From Dactylellina haptotyla (lineage: Eukaryota; Ascomycota; Orbiliomycetes; Orbiliales; Orbiliaceae), in contig CM062385.1 in NCBI GenBank assembly GCA_031310005.1, positions 930,001 through 994,000 on the forward strand: a DNA stretch of 64,000 nt. The letters run 5' to 3'. Shown one piece after another: positions 1-10,720 of the stretch. The position numbers were made by a program, and so were the translations under genes. The notes under the pieces are model-generated. The model had not been told where the DNA came from. It made no database searches and saw only the letters and a list, made by a program, of their open reading frames with translations. Position 1 is the first letter of the stretch. Each line of letters begins with the position of its first letter.

Positions 1-287
1 AAAGCCCGTATTGATTGTTAGATTTCAATCCGGGGTACAAGCGATGCTTCGCCCATACACCACCCGCCGTGGCGGCTTCCTCAAGCACAACCAGGTTTGT
101 TTCTGGGTGAACTTGGAGGTAGGTTTTGGCGGCGCAAAGACCATACCAGCCTGTTTGCATTCAAGGAGCTTGTGTTAGCAAACACTATCGAAACGGCACT
201 CACGCGCCCAAACTGTGCGACCTATTGGCTCGGAGCAAACAACATACCCGCGCCTACGACAACGACATCGACCTTTTCAGTTGCCAT
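1..287 (-). CDS. FAD-dependent monooxygenase, N-terminal part (runs off the left edge)
   Basis: A flavin-binding oxidoreductase that enters the window at its start codon and continues beyond base 1. Exon 1 is 287-248 and encodes MATEKVDVVVVGAG. A 97-nt intron (247-151, GTATGT...CAG) follows, and exon 2 is 150-1. The joined protein reads VVVVGAGWYGLCAAKTYLQ, a Rossmann GxGxxG-type FAD-binding motif. It continues with LVVLEEAATAGGVWA, the E/GGVW region typical of FMO-like and Baeyer-Villiger-type monooxygenases. Splice phase is consistent (G+GC gives Gly). Only about 63 residues are visible, so substrate and NADPH motif are unknown. The ATG at 285-287 is the only in-frame start. The gene is transcribed away from everything else in the window, so no functional link can be drawn. 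Confidence 0.72.
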
Positions 288-2414
288 CTTTTCTTTGATC
301 TCGTGATACGTAATGTAATAGCGAAAGATTGAGAGAAAGGATTATAAACAGAATTGAAAGAGCTTTTGGTTCCAAAACACACAGATCGGGTCATCACATA
401 AACACCCCGCGAGAAGGGGAAAGCTCTCCCTTTATAGTGCTATCGTTGCCGTTGCTACATTGACCTTTAGGGGGGAGGTCCGGACAGCAGTAATCGCACA
501 ATTCGCACGTATCCCAAAAGCCAGAGTGCTTCAAGGGTGAGAGCGACAGTGGAGGTGACCCCAGCTTTCTTCCGTGGATTGGGGGGTAGATTTTCTTCTT
601 TCTTCGCAAGCTTGCGTCTCCACCCACTTTATCCATTATCATATCAATTTTTCGTGCCGCAGATGTGCAGGGGAGGCCTGCAGGGCCCTTGAGTGGTTTT
701 ACAGCTGTACGAAACGGTCGAAGGTCGAGCGAAGTCAAGAAAACTTGGACATCAAACTCGGCAACTGCTAGAATCAGAAAAGGTCAAGAGGATTTCTGAG
801 GTGACCCAGCAATGTGGTAGTCGGTTGAAGCCAGCTTTCCATCGAATACAGGGATCTTCTTTCTAGTCCCGTCTACAGCGCGAATTGATTGGGCGGTTCT
901 CATAAGCAACCTCGAACTTGCATAGAAAATCATGGATGTTGGCTTTTAATCATAGCAGCGTTTTCGGGCCATGCATTACATTTGCAATTTTGAACTATAT
1001 CTCGGGCTATAGCAGGGCGCATGTCGTGTCAGACCCGTCTACGGCTGTTTTCCATTCGGTTTCTTTTTTTCCTTTCCATATTGGCCAGTGTACGGCGTTC
1101 CAATTATGCAATGTTCGGACACGGGAAACCTGGAAAAGTGGGTCCTTTCGATGAATTCTTTGCGATTAATTAGCGCGGGTATCAGAGGCGAATGTGGCGA
1201 GCCCCTGAACCACAGATCAAGCTGGATTCTAGACATTTTGGTTTTTTGGTGGTCAACCACAAGATAAAGACGGCTCCGCATTCGGTATTCCAAGATGTTA
1301 ATGCACTCGAGAAGACGGGTACTTTCCACTCCGCCGCCTCGTGGCACGATCGACGAGAATTTATTGCGTTCTCCCCTCTCAATGCCACGTTTGAATCCAT
1401 TCCTGAGGCACGAATTGGTTCGAGTTTAGCTACTATGACGATCGTATCATGATGGGCAGACTGGACCAAGTTCCGAACGGTCGTTAGAGAGAGAAAGGAA
1501 GTTGCATATTGGGGGTCCCACCGAGATTAGCTCTTTGGGGGACCGGTGGATCCACTAGAGAATCCACATCCACCTCGCCAGGAGGAAGGCGTCCCGTCTC
1601 TCTTAAAAAGTTGACTTCCCTTTCTTCGCGGTCGTTTCGGAAGCCGTTGCGCACACCAGGTTCCAACTTTGAGACACTCTAGCCAACCAATTACGCGAGG
1701 CTGAGGTTGAGGATCCCAGTCATAATATCAAACAATGTTAATTGATACCCAGTCCCAATGTCTATCCGAAATATTTCGGCTGTTACCTAGCGTCCCTTGG
1801 TTCAACAATGAACATCCAAATTTCCTGCTGGATTCCGACCCAAGTCTGGCTTGCATGCTAAATAGGAAAAATATCAGCGTGAGATATTATTATGACCGGT
1901 ATTAATCATGCTATATTCATGGTACTGGGTGTTGAAGGTTCATCATCCAGAAGGCATGGGAAAGTCCTGGCGGTATGCGACTGGGACCTGACATCAGGGC
2001 AGCAACACAACGCAAATAGCCGTGCATTTTCCAACATCCCCTGAATGAAATAAATAGGCCAAGGTACTTGCAGGTATTCATTTCGCCATTAGATGCCAGG
2101 TTATCTACGAGATAGCAGGGCTTCGGCTCTATCTTGGTTCTCGGCGATTGGGCGATTGGGTTTCATGTCAAACCCATGCCCCTGGGGAACATACACTGCA
2201 ATTCATGAGAGAACTATTTGTGTGGATATAGGTAGATACGCTGAACACGTCCTACGGTATCTATGGAGTCCTTGATCGTCAAGCTCAAATATATGGATAC
2301 CGAATATAGAAGTACAATCTCGTCAAAAAACTGTAGAAAAATAATTATAGATTTTTGTTACACAAGATTTCACGAACTAGCCAACTTCTATTTGAAAAAA
2401 AACTAAATTTAACA
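288..2414. other. Gene-free stretch
   Basis: Only short open frames are present, on both strands (the longest about 114 codons), without recognisable motifs or convincing splice-joined models. It includes the 5' flank of the monooxygenase at the left edge. I see no RNA gene or repeat. Confidence 0.5.
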
Positions 2415-2830
2415 AGCTCGATTTCCTTCTTCGGCAATCGAGCTCCAGCCGAGAAAAACGCGATTCCATGTGGCCATCCCACGAGTTTTCGAGTCTCCGA
2501 AGATACTTTCCTATTCCAGACGTGAGAGGTTTACTAGATGCTACTATCGATTGACATCCCACTTCGCGTATTTGAGTTGGTTATCTCGTTCCTATCCACA
2601 CGGAAGTTGAATTCGAAAAAAAGGTTATATCAAATCCATAGTCGTCAGAAATAATTGGTGAACTCTCATATGTGTACAAAAGTCTCTCTCTCAAAAAAAT
2701 AAACTTTTCATATTGCCAAACATATCTAGAGAATATCGCGACCTCAGATTCATTCAAAGTTTTGCTCTTCATTCGGATACCCGTAGCGATTGCTGGCAAT
2801 GATATTATCAAAACGAGACTACGATCATGA
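2415..2830 (+). other. Protein-like open segments, possible gene relic or unmodelled exons
   Basis: Several plus-strand segments read like protein but lie in different frames: 2415-2522, 2582-2638 and 2642-2830. The last has 62 open codons, rich in Ser, Leu, Ile and Lys, and ends in TGA. They do not join into one model by obvious splice sites. They could be exons of a gene upstream of the small membrane protein at 2799-3220, or the decayed remains of one. I recognise no family. Confidence 0.22.
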
Positions 2831-3220
2831 GGATCTGGATCACTACAAAAAACCAAAGACTACGCACAAATGGGTGGTAGTACTCCTATGTAGTAAGTAC
2901 ACTTCCTATACAGCGTAAATGCATTCTAAAACATAATAGTAAAACCCACACTAACACCCAAGAGTAAACAATCAGCGGCCGTCCCTTTAGTCTGCTTCAT
3001 TATCCTCGTCTTTCTACGTAAGCAAATACACTGGCTCTGGGTCAAAATCCGAACCTGGAGCGTCGGTATGCCAAAGCCGGAGAACGTAGAGTACCTAGAA
3101 GGCGAAGCCGGAGGGCCACAAAACGAAACCGAACAAGCAAAAGCCGATGGTTCGTCGGAAAGGAACGTTGTGATGCCGTTCCAGGATCGACGGGGAAGCG
3201 TTCGAGAAACTACTTTCTGA
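2799..3220 (+). CDS. Hypothetical small single-pass membrane protein
   Basis: Proposed two-exon gene of 112 aa: exon 1 is 2799-2892, the intron is 2893-2975 (GTAAGT...CTAAC...CAG), and exon 2 is 2976-3220. The splice joins two halves of one hydrophobic segment, roughly residues 24-46 (WVVVLLC, then TAVPLVCFIILVFLRK), which would span a membrane. A charged, Lys/His-rich N-terminus precedes it and an acidic, Gln/Glu-rich tail with no domain I know follows it. That the join completes a transmembrane helix in frame, at a strong donor and branch point, supports the model. The start is uncertain: the frame is closed just upstream of this ATG, but an upstream acceptor could also feed it. It overlaps the relic-like open segments at 2642-2830. 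No function can be assigned. Confidence 0.38.
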
Positions 3221-4063
3221 AAAAACAATTGCTTTCATAGTTAAATTTCAACATCACTCTCTTCCGAAGGTCCACGAGAATCTGCAAAACGATTTGATCG
3301 ATTGTAAACCCCAGGAAATCACAAACAAGCTTCGGGATAGCGACTAGATTTTTCTTTTACTCAGGTCTATCAAAAGGAATCGAAACTAATGCGAGCGAAT
3401 ATCTACCGGTAATCAGAATGTGTATCGTTTCTAACAACATGTTGTTCTAAGAGCATAAACTCTCAGAACTAAATACAATTAAAGTTTTTTTTTCGCTGCT
3501 CGTGGTTCGATCACTCAACTGCATACCTATATTTAGAATAGATATTAAAGTAAACCATAGAACTTGCGATGGTATCGTAATTCGGAGAATATCTAGCCCC
3601 GAATGACTACTTTGTAGTGATATTACAATAATATTATAAGAGAAGAGAAGACGAAATGATGCAACCCAATAAAAAGTAGTGTTGGTATTCCCAGAAGAAT
3701 GACATGCTCCAAGGCCACGGACACCTGGGTAGGCCTTAAAAACAGAAAGTGAAGATTTTTTGGTAAAGGAAGAAGAAAGCAAAAAAACACTGCCCCAAAC
3801 TCCCAGAAAGCCCAGAAAGTGAAAAAATAGTAGATGGGTAACACCAGAGTGCGTGCCTGCTAATGCAATAAAACAGTGCAAACTCTATGCTCGCGTGGCC
3901 CATTCAAAAGTACAGGGTAATGGTGTCATTATACAGACATTAGAAAAGAAGAGCCAAAAGCAAAGAACAAAAACGCCAATTCTTCATAGTAGAAGTTATG
4001 CTTCCATAACAGACGAAGGAAAATTACAGGCGAAAGGGCTGGGTGAATTGTAAAGCAAATACT
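3221..4063. other. Gene-free AT-rich stretch
   Basis: AT-rich DNA with one long minus-strand open frame (3881-3447) of low-complexity Phe/Leu/Ser composition and no motif. I treat it as spurious. The right end would hold the 3' UTR of the hexokinase-like gene. Confidence 0.45.
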
Positions 4064-5993
4064 TTACACTTGACGCTTCTTGCTAAACATCTTGTGAAAA
4101 ATGCCGTGGAAGAACGTCTTTAGTCGAAGCCAGAATGGTTGCTTTCGCGGCGACGACGTGCCGGCTTCTTCAGCACCATCGAAAGGCTGTTCACTCGCCT
4201 GTGGCTCTCCGGCTCCCTTTTGAGTAGTCATCATTGAATCAAGTGACTTATTCTCTTCCTCCATGCCAGACCCTGGTTGCAGCAATGTACTAGCGTTGCT
4301 TGAACGTTCGGTATGAGGCAAAGAAGTGGGGGCGGCAACAGCAGAAGAAGAAGCATTCAACAATTTCTTCTCGAGTGCAGCAGCGACAGAAACAGCAGCA
4401 CCAAATATGGCGCTCTCAGGAGCGAACTCCAACACGATTCTCAACTGGTCGTTCTTTGATTCTGGAGTCCAATCTGTCAACTTGTCTAATGCCTGCTGGG
4501 ATCTTGCAAGCAGGCGTGGGTATTTCTCCATAACCGATCCGACGAAAGCAATTGGTACAATATTCTTCTCTGGATGCGACGATGGACTTTCGCCGCCCCG
4601 TTCTCGAAGTTTTATCATCGCATGAAGAGCTATCGCACAATAGTTCGCAGCGCGTGTCGAAATGTGGTCGGCAATCTTTCTCAATGTCACTGCATCTTCT
4701 ACGGGAAGATCCAGATCCGGAAGTGTCGAGCTGATCTTATTATAGTTATCAGGGATATTTTCATCTCGCAACTCCCTAAATGGCATCAAGTTAGTCCATG
4801 ATAAAAATAATTGTAGATCGTACCATTAGCTATCTATACGTACTCCATATTCGCAAGAACCTCAGTTGGCAAAGTATATGGCTTCTCCCAGATCGTTGGC
4901 ATGTTTTGGAATAGACCTTGTGATCTAAGCTCGACGATTAACCTGCGACCTATTTCTCCCATATAGCCTCCACCAATGAGATATTCGAGTGGCTGGAAGC
5001 CAGGTCGAGGCATAGCCGCATCCAACTCGTCGTCCCATTTCGTGACAGGGTATATATTTTTTCCGTACATAGAAAGTTCGGTATTCAGTAACACTTCTCG
5101 GGCCTCGGCAGGTTGGTTTAAGTGTAGTTTTGAGTTGGGAAGCATTGAAAGCGGCAACGAAACAGCAGCGTTAGTTCCGGTACCCAAGATGAGCGCGCAA
5201 CGGGTTGCAGGTGAAACGTAGGCGTGGGAGAGGAGAGCGGCAAGAGAATCATTGATGATAGCTTCTAGTGAAATGTTCAAGTCCTAATAATATTGGTTAG
5301 ATCCAAATTCAGCTCAAAGGAAACCATATTGACTAACCTGTCTCGAGAATGCATTCATGAAATGGGCTTTGAGATCTGTTCCGAGGAGTCCCTCGGCTAC
5401 ACGAAACCCCTTACCCATACCTTGAAGTTTCCCGCTATCAATTGAAGTGCTTCTACACTCAAGTTAGAACCTCATTCTTTCAATTTGAGCTTCAAGTCCA
5501 CTTACTCTATCGGAAACGACCATGAAAGACCGAGGGGTAGAATTGGAGTTTGCTTTGTACCAAACTTATCCATAACCACTTCCCCGATCCTAACCGCAAT
5601 CCAATCGAAGAACGCATCACCTGTGAGAGTCTTGAGGTGTTCGATCTGTGCGCCGCCCCAGGTCTTAATCTCAACAATGCTCATCGGTTTCGGCTGATCC
5701 ACAGTTGGAGCGCCCCCCCTACGAACGGCATCCTTGTGCCCTACCAACTGGACGAGTGCTACACGCAATGTCGATCCGCCTAAATCCACCGAAAGAAAGT
5801 AGCCCTTCTCGAAACCAGATGGTAAATGGTAGATATGAGAAGCTAACATGGATGCTGTGCTCTTCTGCAACCCTTCTTCATATGCGGCCGTGAGTTTGCT
5901 TGAGATTTGTAACATTGTCGACGTCGAGAGATCCAACGGGAGCTCACGCTCCAAAGTCGCTTTGACCTGGTCCATATCCAATCCGGGTGCCAT
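4064..5993 (-). CDS. hxk3: Divergent hexokinase, candidate N-acetylglucosamine kinase (HXK3-like)
   Basis: Sugar kinase of the hexokinase family, 584 aa in four exons: 5993-5506, 5452-5338, 5283-4844 and 4775-4064 (introns of 53, 54 and 68 nt). Phosphate loop 1 is VDLGGSTLRVAL near residue 90. The sugar-binding segment is LGLSWSFPIE followed by KGF, where classical hexokinases have LGFTFSFP...TKGF. The catalytic Asp lies in IINDS, and the adenosine loop is ILGTGTNAAV. These substitutions put it outside the glucose hexokinases. Divergent hexokinases of this kind act as GlcNAc kinases in fungi, and the Ndt80-type factor and GlcN-6-P deaminase nearby suggest the same here. The last ~95 residues are unusual: a Ser/Pro/Glu-rich linker, then an aromatic, basic end containing FWLRLKTFFHGIFHKM. 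The start used is the first in-frame ATG. The hexokinase fold is near certain; the substrate is inferred. Confidence 0.85.
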
Positions 5994-8900
5994 TATGTGG
6001 CAATAGTCAGATACTCCTAATTCCAACTATCAGGAATAAAGTGCCTCCAGATTCCAAGTTTCTTAATTACAATGGTTGAAGAAAGCGTGTCGTGGGTTTA
6101 CGTTGAAGCTATGGGAATCGCATGAGCGGGTCGAATATGTGTGTTTCTATAACGTTATCGGATCGTATCTCGTTTGCGGAAGTCGATATATATAATAGGA
6201 GTCGTTGATATTGTCGAAGTAACAGTTCCAATCCAAAATTTAGCTTTCGAGAAATACTGAGACAGGTTTTAGCTACTAGGTAGCGACTTTTGTAAAGCTC
6301 TGGTTGTCGTAGACGATCAGATGTCAGAGACTGGTGCTTGATTCGGCAACACTTTGATTGCTGTTAGAAACGGTTGGGCGAACCCTTGTTCAAAGTAACC
6401 GTCGCGGCTTTGCTAGGTCTAGCGTAGGGTCCGACAAAAACGAATTGGGTCCGTTTGGGAAGGAATCGTGGCTCCTCTTGTAATCCGAAAGGGTATGTGA
6501 ACGAATACTGGCCGAATATATCCCTGGTGGTTCGATTACTGTCAGGACAGGGCAATTACAGAACCGAGCGGTTTTTCTGACTTTTAGAATCACTGAACCA
6601 AGCAAAAAAAGAGAGAAGAAAAAAAACTTCCGAGTTATAAAAGCAAAGGTTATATGATGATCGAAAACGGATTGGGTAGGCGAAAACACCAGCTGTCGAT
6701 ATAATTTTTCGAGGCAGGTAAGAGGTTGGCGCCGGATGCAATGACAGGGTCTAGCTTGGTTGCTTTTAAGGTCCGATATGCAACTCCCGAATGAAACACC
6801 ACAGAGTATTTCCGCTATTTAAAGCTGGCGTGAGGAACTCGCCTGGCGGTTTCTTTTTGACTCCGTTCGATATTTATTTTTCGCTCGGGAGAATCTCTGG
6901 CTTGATATATCCGATACCCCGGTGCAAGCTGCCCTGCCGATTCGTTGTGTTTGATTCTATGGCCAGGAGAACGTGGAAGCGGAATACGACACCTCGCTCT
7001 GGCGCCCGAGACAAACGCAAGGTGGTATGCGAGAAGAATGAAGTCGAAGGAGTAGTCTACCGGTCCGCCGAAGGTGACTTTGAGCCAGGATCACACCAAC
7101 GACCTTTTTGGTTGTTTTTTTGGCGAATATGAAACCTTCAACGAGGTTTCGGTCGTGATGGGTTAATCCAAAAGAAAAATTGGGACATAAAAACAAAGTA
7201 ACAAAATGGGCTCCGAAATGAAAGGCGAAGAATAAACAGATGGAACCGTCCCGGCGCTCTCGGAAATGTACTCCAATTCACGGGTCCGGAAGCTAGGCAC
7301 TCAAGGTAACAGAAGTCGTCGAGCCGCCGTAGGGACGATCACCATAATGAGTCGATGATCCAGTCGTTTTCCCGTTGTCCGAGAAAACAGTCGCCCAGGG
7401 GAGGTTATGCGCGATAATTTTCTTTATTTTTTTTTTCTTTCCAAGACGTCGCTTCACACAAGACCCACAAATCTCGTCGTGTATCCTCAGTAAGAGTAGC
7501 TGTAGCTGTGGGGCGAAAAAAAAAAAAAAAGTTAAGGGCACCAAAGCAATGGAACAAGGTAATGCTGGTTCGATGTTAATGCACGAAGGAGACTGCCGAC
7601 AGGCCAGGCGGGTTAGCCCTGCTGGCGAAGAACTGCTGTTTGGGGAGTGGAGACGAGGTAGGATATGTGAGTTGAGCCCGGTTGGTGGTGACAGCGGGTG
7701 GTAGCACTCGTTGGGTAGGATCGATTACACCGTAAAGATCGGATCGCGCGTTCCACTTTTTTGTCGGCTTCCGCGTCGAAGGGCAGGCGGCGTCGTGGGT
7801 GATTCTAGTAGAGATAGGCAATCGTGATGCGAGGACGGGAAGCCAGCGTAGAGAGTAGCAGCGGAGAAGTGGAGGTTTGCAGATGAGGGCTCTCGTGGCC
7901 CATTTCCTTTTCACAGCAGCTGAGGGAGCTTCAGGAGAGGCTCCTCCGTTACGCCATATTCGGCATTTTCCTGCAAATGGCGGGTTACGACGCCTCAATC
8001 TCATCCGGGCATGGGATCTAATTGTCATTTCAACCCTTGGTATTTCGCCCCCAGCGTAACACTGACATTCCCCACGCTTAAGAATGGACGAAGTTCGACA
8101 AAAGCTTAGCCTTCCTAATAGGACGGCGGTCTTGAGCTTGTGTACCAACATCACAAGGAGGATCGGTCTCTTGCAATCTTGTTTGGTTCATTGCGATCAT
8201 CTGCCCCTGGTCAGCCAAAGTGGGTCTCGCTTGAGATTGCTTTTTCGCGATGTTCCCGCGACTCTGATGTAACGGTGCTCTGGCCAGCGAATCTTCGGGT
8301 TCAGCAGCTTGCTGTCAGCCAGGAAAGCAGCTTACCTCCAGAAAAAGCTTGTATCAGTAATTTTCTCTCTTTCTGACGGTGGTGAAGTTCGAACGCACCT
8401 TCCTTTAACGTATATATACCATCTCCACACCTGCTCCGCTGCACCTTCAAAAATATCTCGCTACCGAGCCAGCCTATCGTCGGGCCAGAATAACGCCTCC
8501 CTACGTCTGCAGCCATTCGCTATGCCACCGCATGCAGCAGCGCAGCACAGCAGCAGCCGGGCAGCCGGGCAGCCGAAGACTGAAACTGCGCTCAGTGTTA
8601 CCACAATCTCGCGGGCGACCATCGTCGTTCGTCCGCTCGACGGCGCCCGATGCGAAACGGAGTGTTGCGTCCTGTCCTGTCCTTCGCCCGATGTAACGCA
8701 AGCCAGTCAATCAATCAAATCGGCAAGCTGGTAAACAAACCCCTGTCCAGGCCGAAAAGTCCGCATGCTTCTTTCTGACCAACCAAACATCGCTTGGTCT
8801 GCGGGCAGCCTCTGCAAAAGAAAAACCCTGCCATGCATTTGCGATGTTGGCGAGATCGATATACACGTCTGGATAAGACATAGATTAGATTTCGTTCGAG

Positions 8901-10720
8901 GGCGTTCGTGTATTCGCCTCGGCCTTACTTCTCTCGTGTGACCTGCAATATGCCAATGTAGTTCGAGGCCGTACGGTGATGTACTGGTACATGTACGTGC
9001 ATATTCACGATTCCCGCATTTGCGCTCAAGCCCCATCTGGGAAAGACGACATCTTCAACGTCAGAACAACACATTTCCGCCATCTAGATAACCACCGGAT
9101 CGTCAAGCGTGCCATGCCACGCCGCGCCAACCGACGTCCACGATGCGGATTGATGTACCATCACCTCATCGTGCCAGGGGAGATATTACCTCCATTAACA
9201 CCCCACTATAAAGGTAGCATTCCCAGAGTGGGTACCCGATATCATTATCTCTCGATTACTTAGCTAGCCCGCCCAGACACTTGCGCTGTTACGGTAATGT
9301 TCCAGCATGGGAAAAATAAAGGGAAAAAAACAAAGTATAATCTTCTATTCTCGCACACTAACCCTACTAACCTACCAAACTCACGCGCACTACTACGGGA
9401 ATCGTGAAGGTAGTCTATCTACGAAATAGGTATGCGTAGCAGCGAGAGATTCCCTCCCCCGCCTAAATCTCGTATGCTTGACCGCAGGTAAGGTTGCATC
9501 TACCCGCTCCGAGCCACATAAACAGACGAGGCTATTTTTTTCTTCGGTGTGCCCCAGAAAAATAAGCATTTTCTTTTATGCAAGGCGTGCTATCAGACAG
9601 GAAAGGTACCCGTCGCTCGGTTGATGGGCGAAAGTAAGGTAACATCCGGGATGGAGACGGTGTGCATTAAGCTTCTGAGGGTCGCGTCTGCGACGGTCAT
9701 GTTCGTCGCATGGATTGGACGGTTGGTTGGTTGGTCGAGTTCGTCCCCCATCCTATAAGATCGCATCTATTATCCCGCAAAGCCGCCAACATAATTAAAC
9801 TAACGCAAATTACTCGACGTTATATACCACGTCGAGCGGGGTTTCAATCTGTTGGAGTAGTATATCAAGTTGGTATGGCGTTCGATGTAGTGTTTGCTGT
9901 TCAAGTTGCTGGATTTACGTGTATATATAGGAGGGCACCCTTCCGGGGCAGTCATTTTATCTTTTTAGATCTATAAAAAAATAATTTTGATTTCCAGTTC
10001 TTGCACTTATCTGATCACACTTGATTTCCTCCGTCTGTATTACATTTACCCATAAATTGAAAGTGTTAGAAAAAAATGGGAAGGTGAGAAAAACGAAAAT
10101 GAGAGGTAGAAGGTAAGAAATATAAAGAGAGAGAAAAACAGAACACCCCTATATAACTCCGATTTACATGAAACTGTGCAGTTTTGTTTTGGACATGACG
10201 ATATCGTTACGCAGATGGGGAGGCAATAAAATAAAAAAAAGACAAAGATTAAGCATTACAGCAACAACAAAAATATTGTTAAAATAATAGGTGGGGGTAA
10301 AGGAGAGTAGCCCGAATTCCAATACAACAAATGCCATCATTAAAAGGAGAGAATATAACCCAAAAAGAGAATACAGGAAGAAAAATTTGGAGAAAAACGA
10401 GTTGCTGTCTTGGGGGGCCGGAAAGAAATGGACGGGGTGGTAATGATGGAAAGGCTTCTTCCTTGCAAAGCCTAGTAAACTCCATCCAAAAAGGAGCGGA
10501 AGGGGAGATGAAATGGGAAAACACAGAACTCCTCATGCAAACAATGATCCAAATAAAATACAGACAAAGGCATGTTTAAACGACAATACGAAACAAATGC
10601 TTCATCAAAAAGCAAAGGTATCGAAAAAACGCATGGGAAACGGGTAGGTTACTTGATTGAAGACAAGCGGTAAGGACGTAATATGGGGGTGCCAGGGTTG
10701 GCATGCATCCGTTTAAACAA
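5994..10720. other. Long gene-free spacer
   Basis: About 4.7 kb without a supportable gene. The left end is the promoter of the hexokinase-like gene and the right end the 3' flank of the Ndt80-type factor. There are A- and T-rich runs and numerous short open frames. The longest (minus strand, 8154-7576, 192 codons) is rich in Arg, Ser and Pro, has no domain, and looks like chance. One TTATCTGAT GATA-type site lies at 10007-10015, which is about the number expected by chance in the window. Confidence 0.5.

Noticed and set aside
3447-3881. Hydrophobic minus-strand open frame of 144 codons
   Set aside because: Phe/Leu/Ser bias follows from A-rich plus strand; no motif and no splice support.
7576-8154. 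Minus-strand open frame of 192 codons
   Set aside because: Arg/Ser/Pro-rich composition, no domain, no splice extension, lies in a long spacer; most likely chance.
10007-10015. Single TTATCTGAT (SREA-type) site, and another at 20327-20335
   Set aside because: Isolated sites occur at about the chance rate; no link to iron genes nearby.
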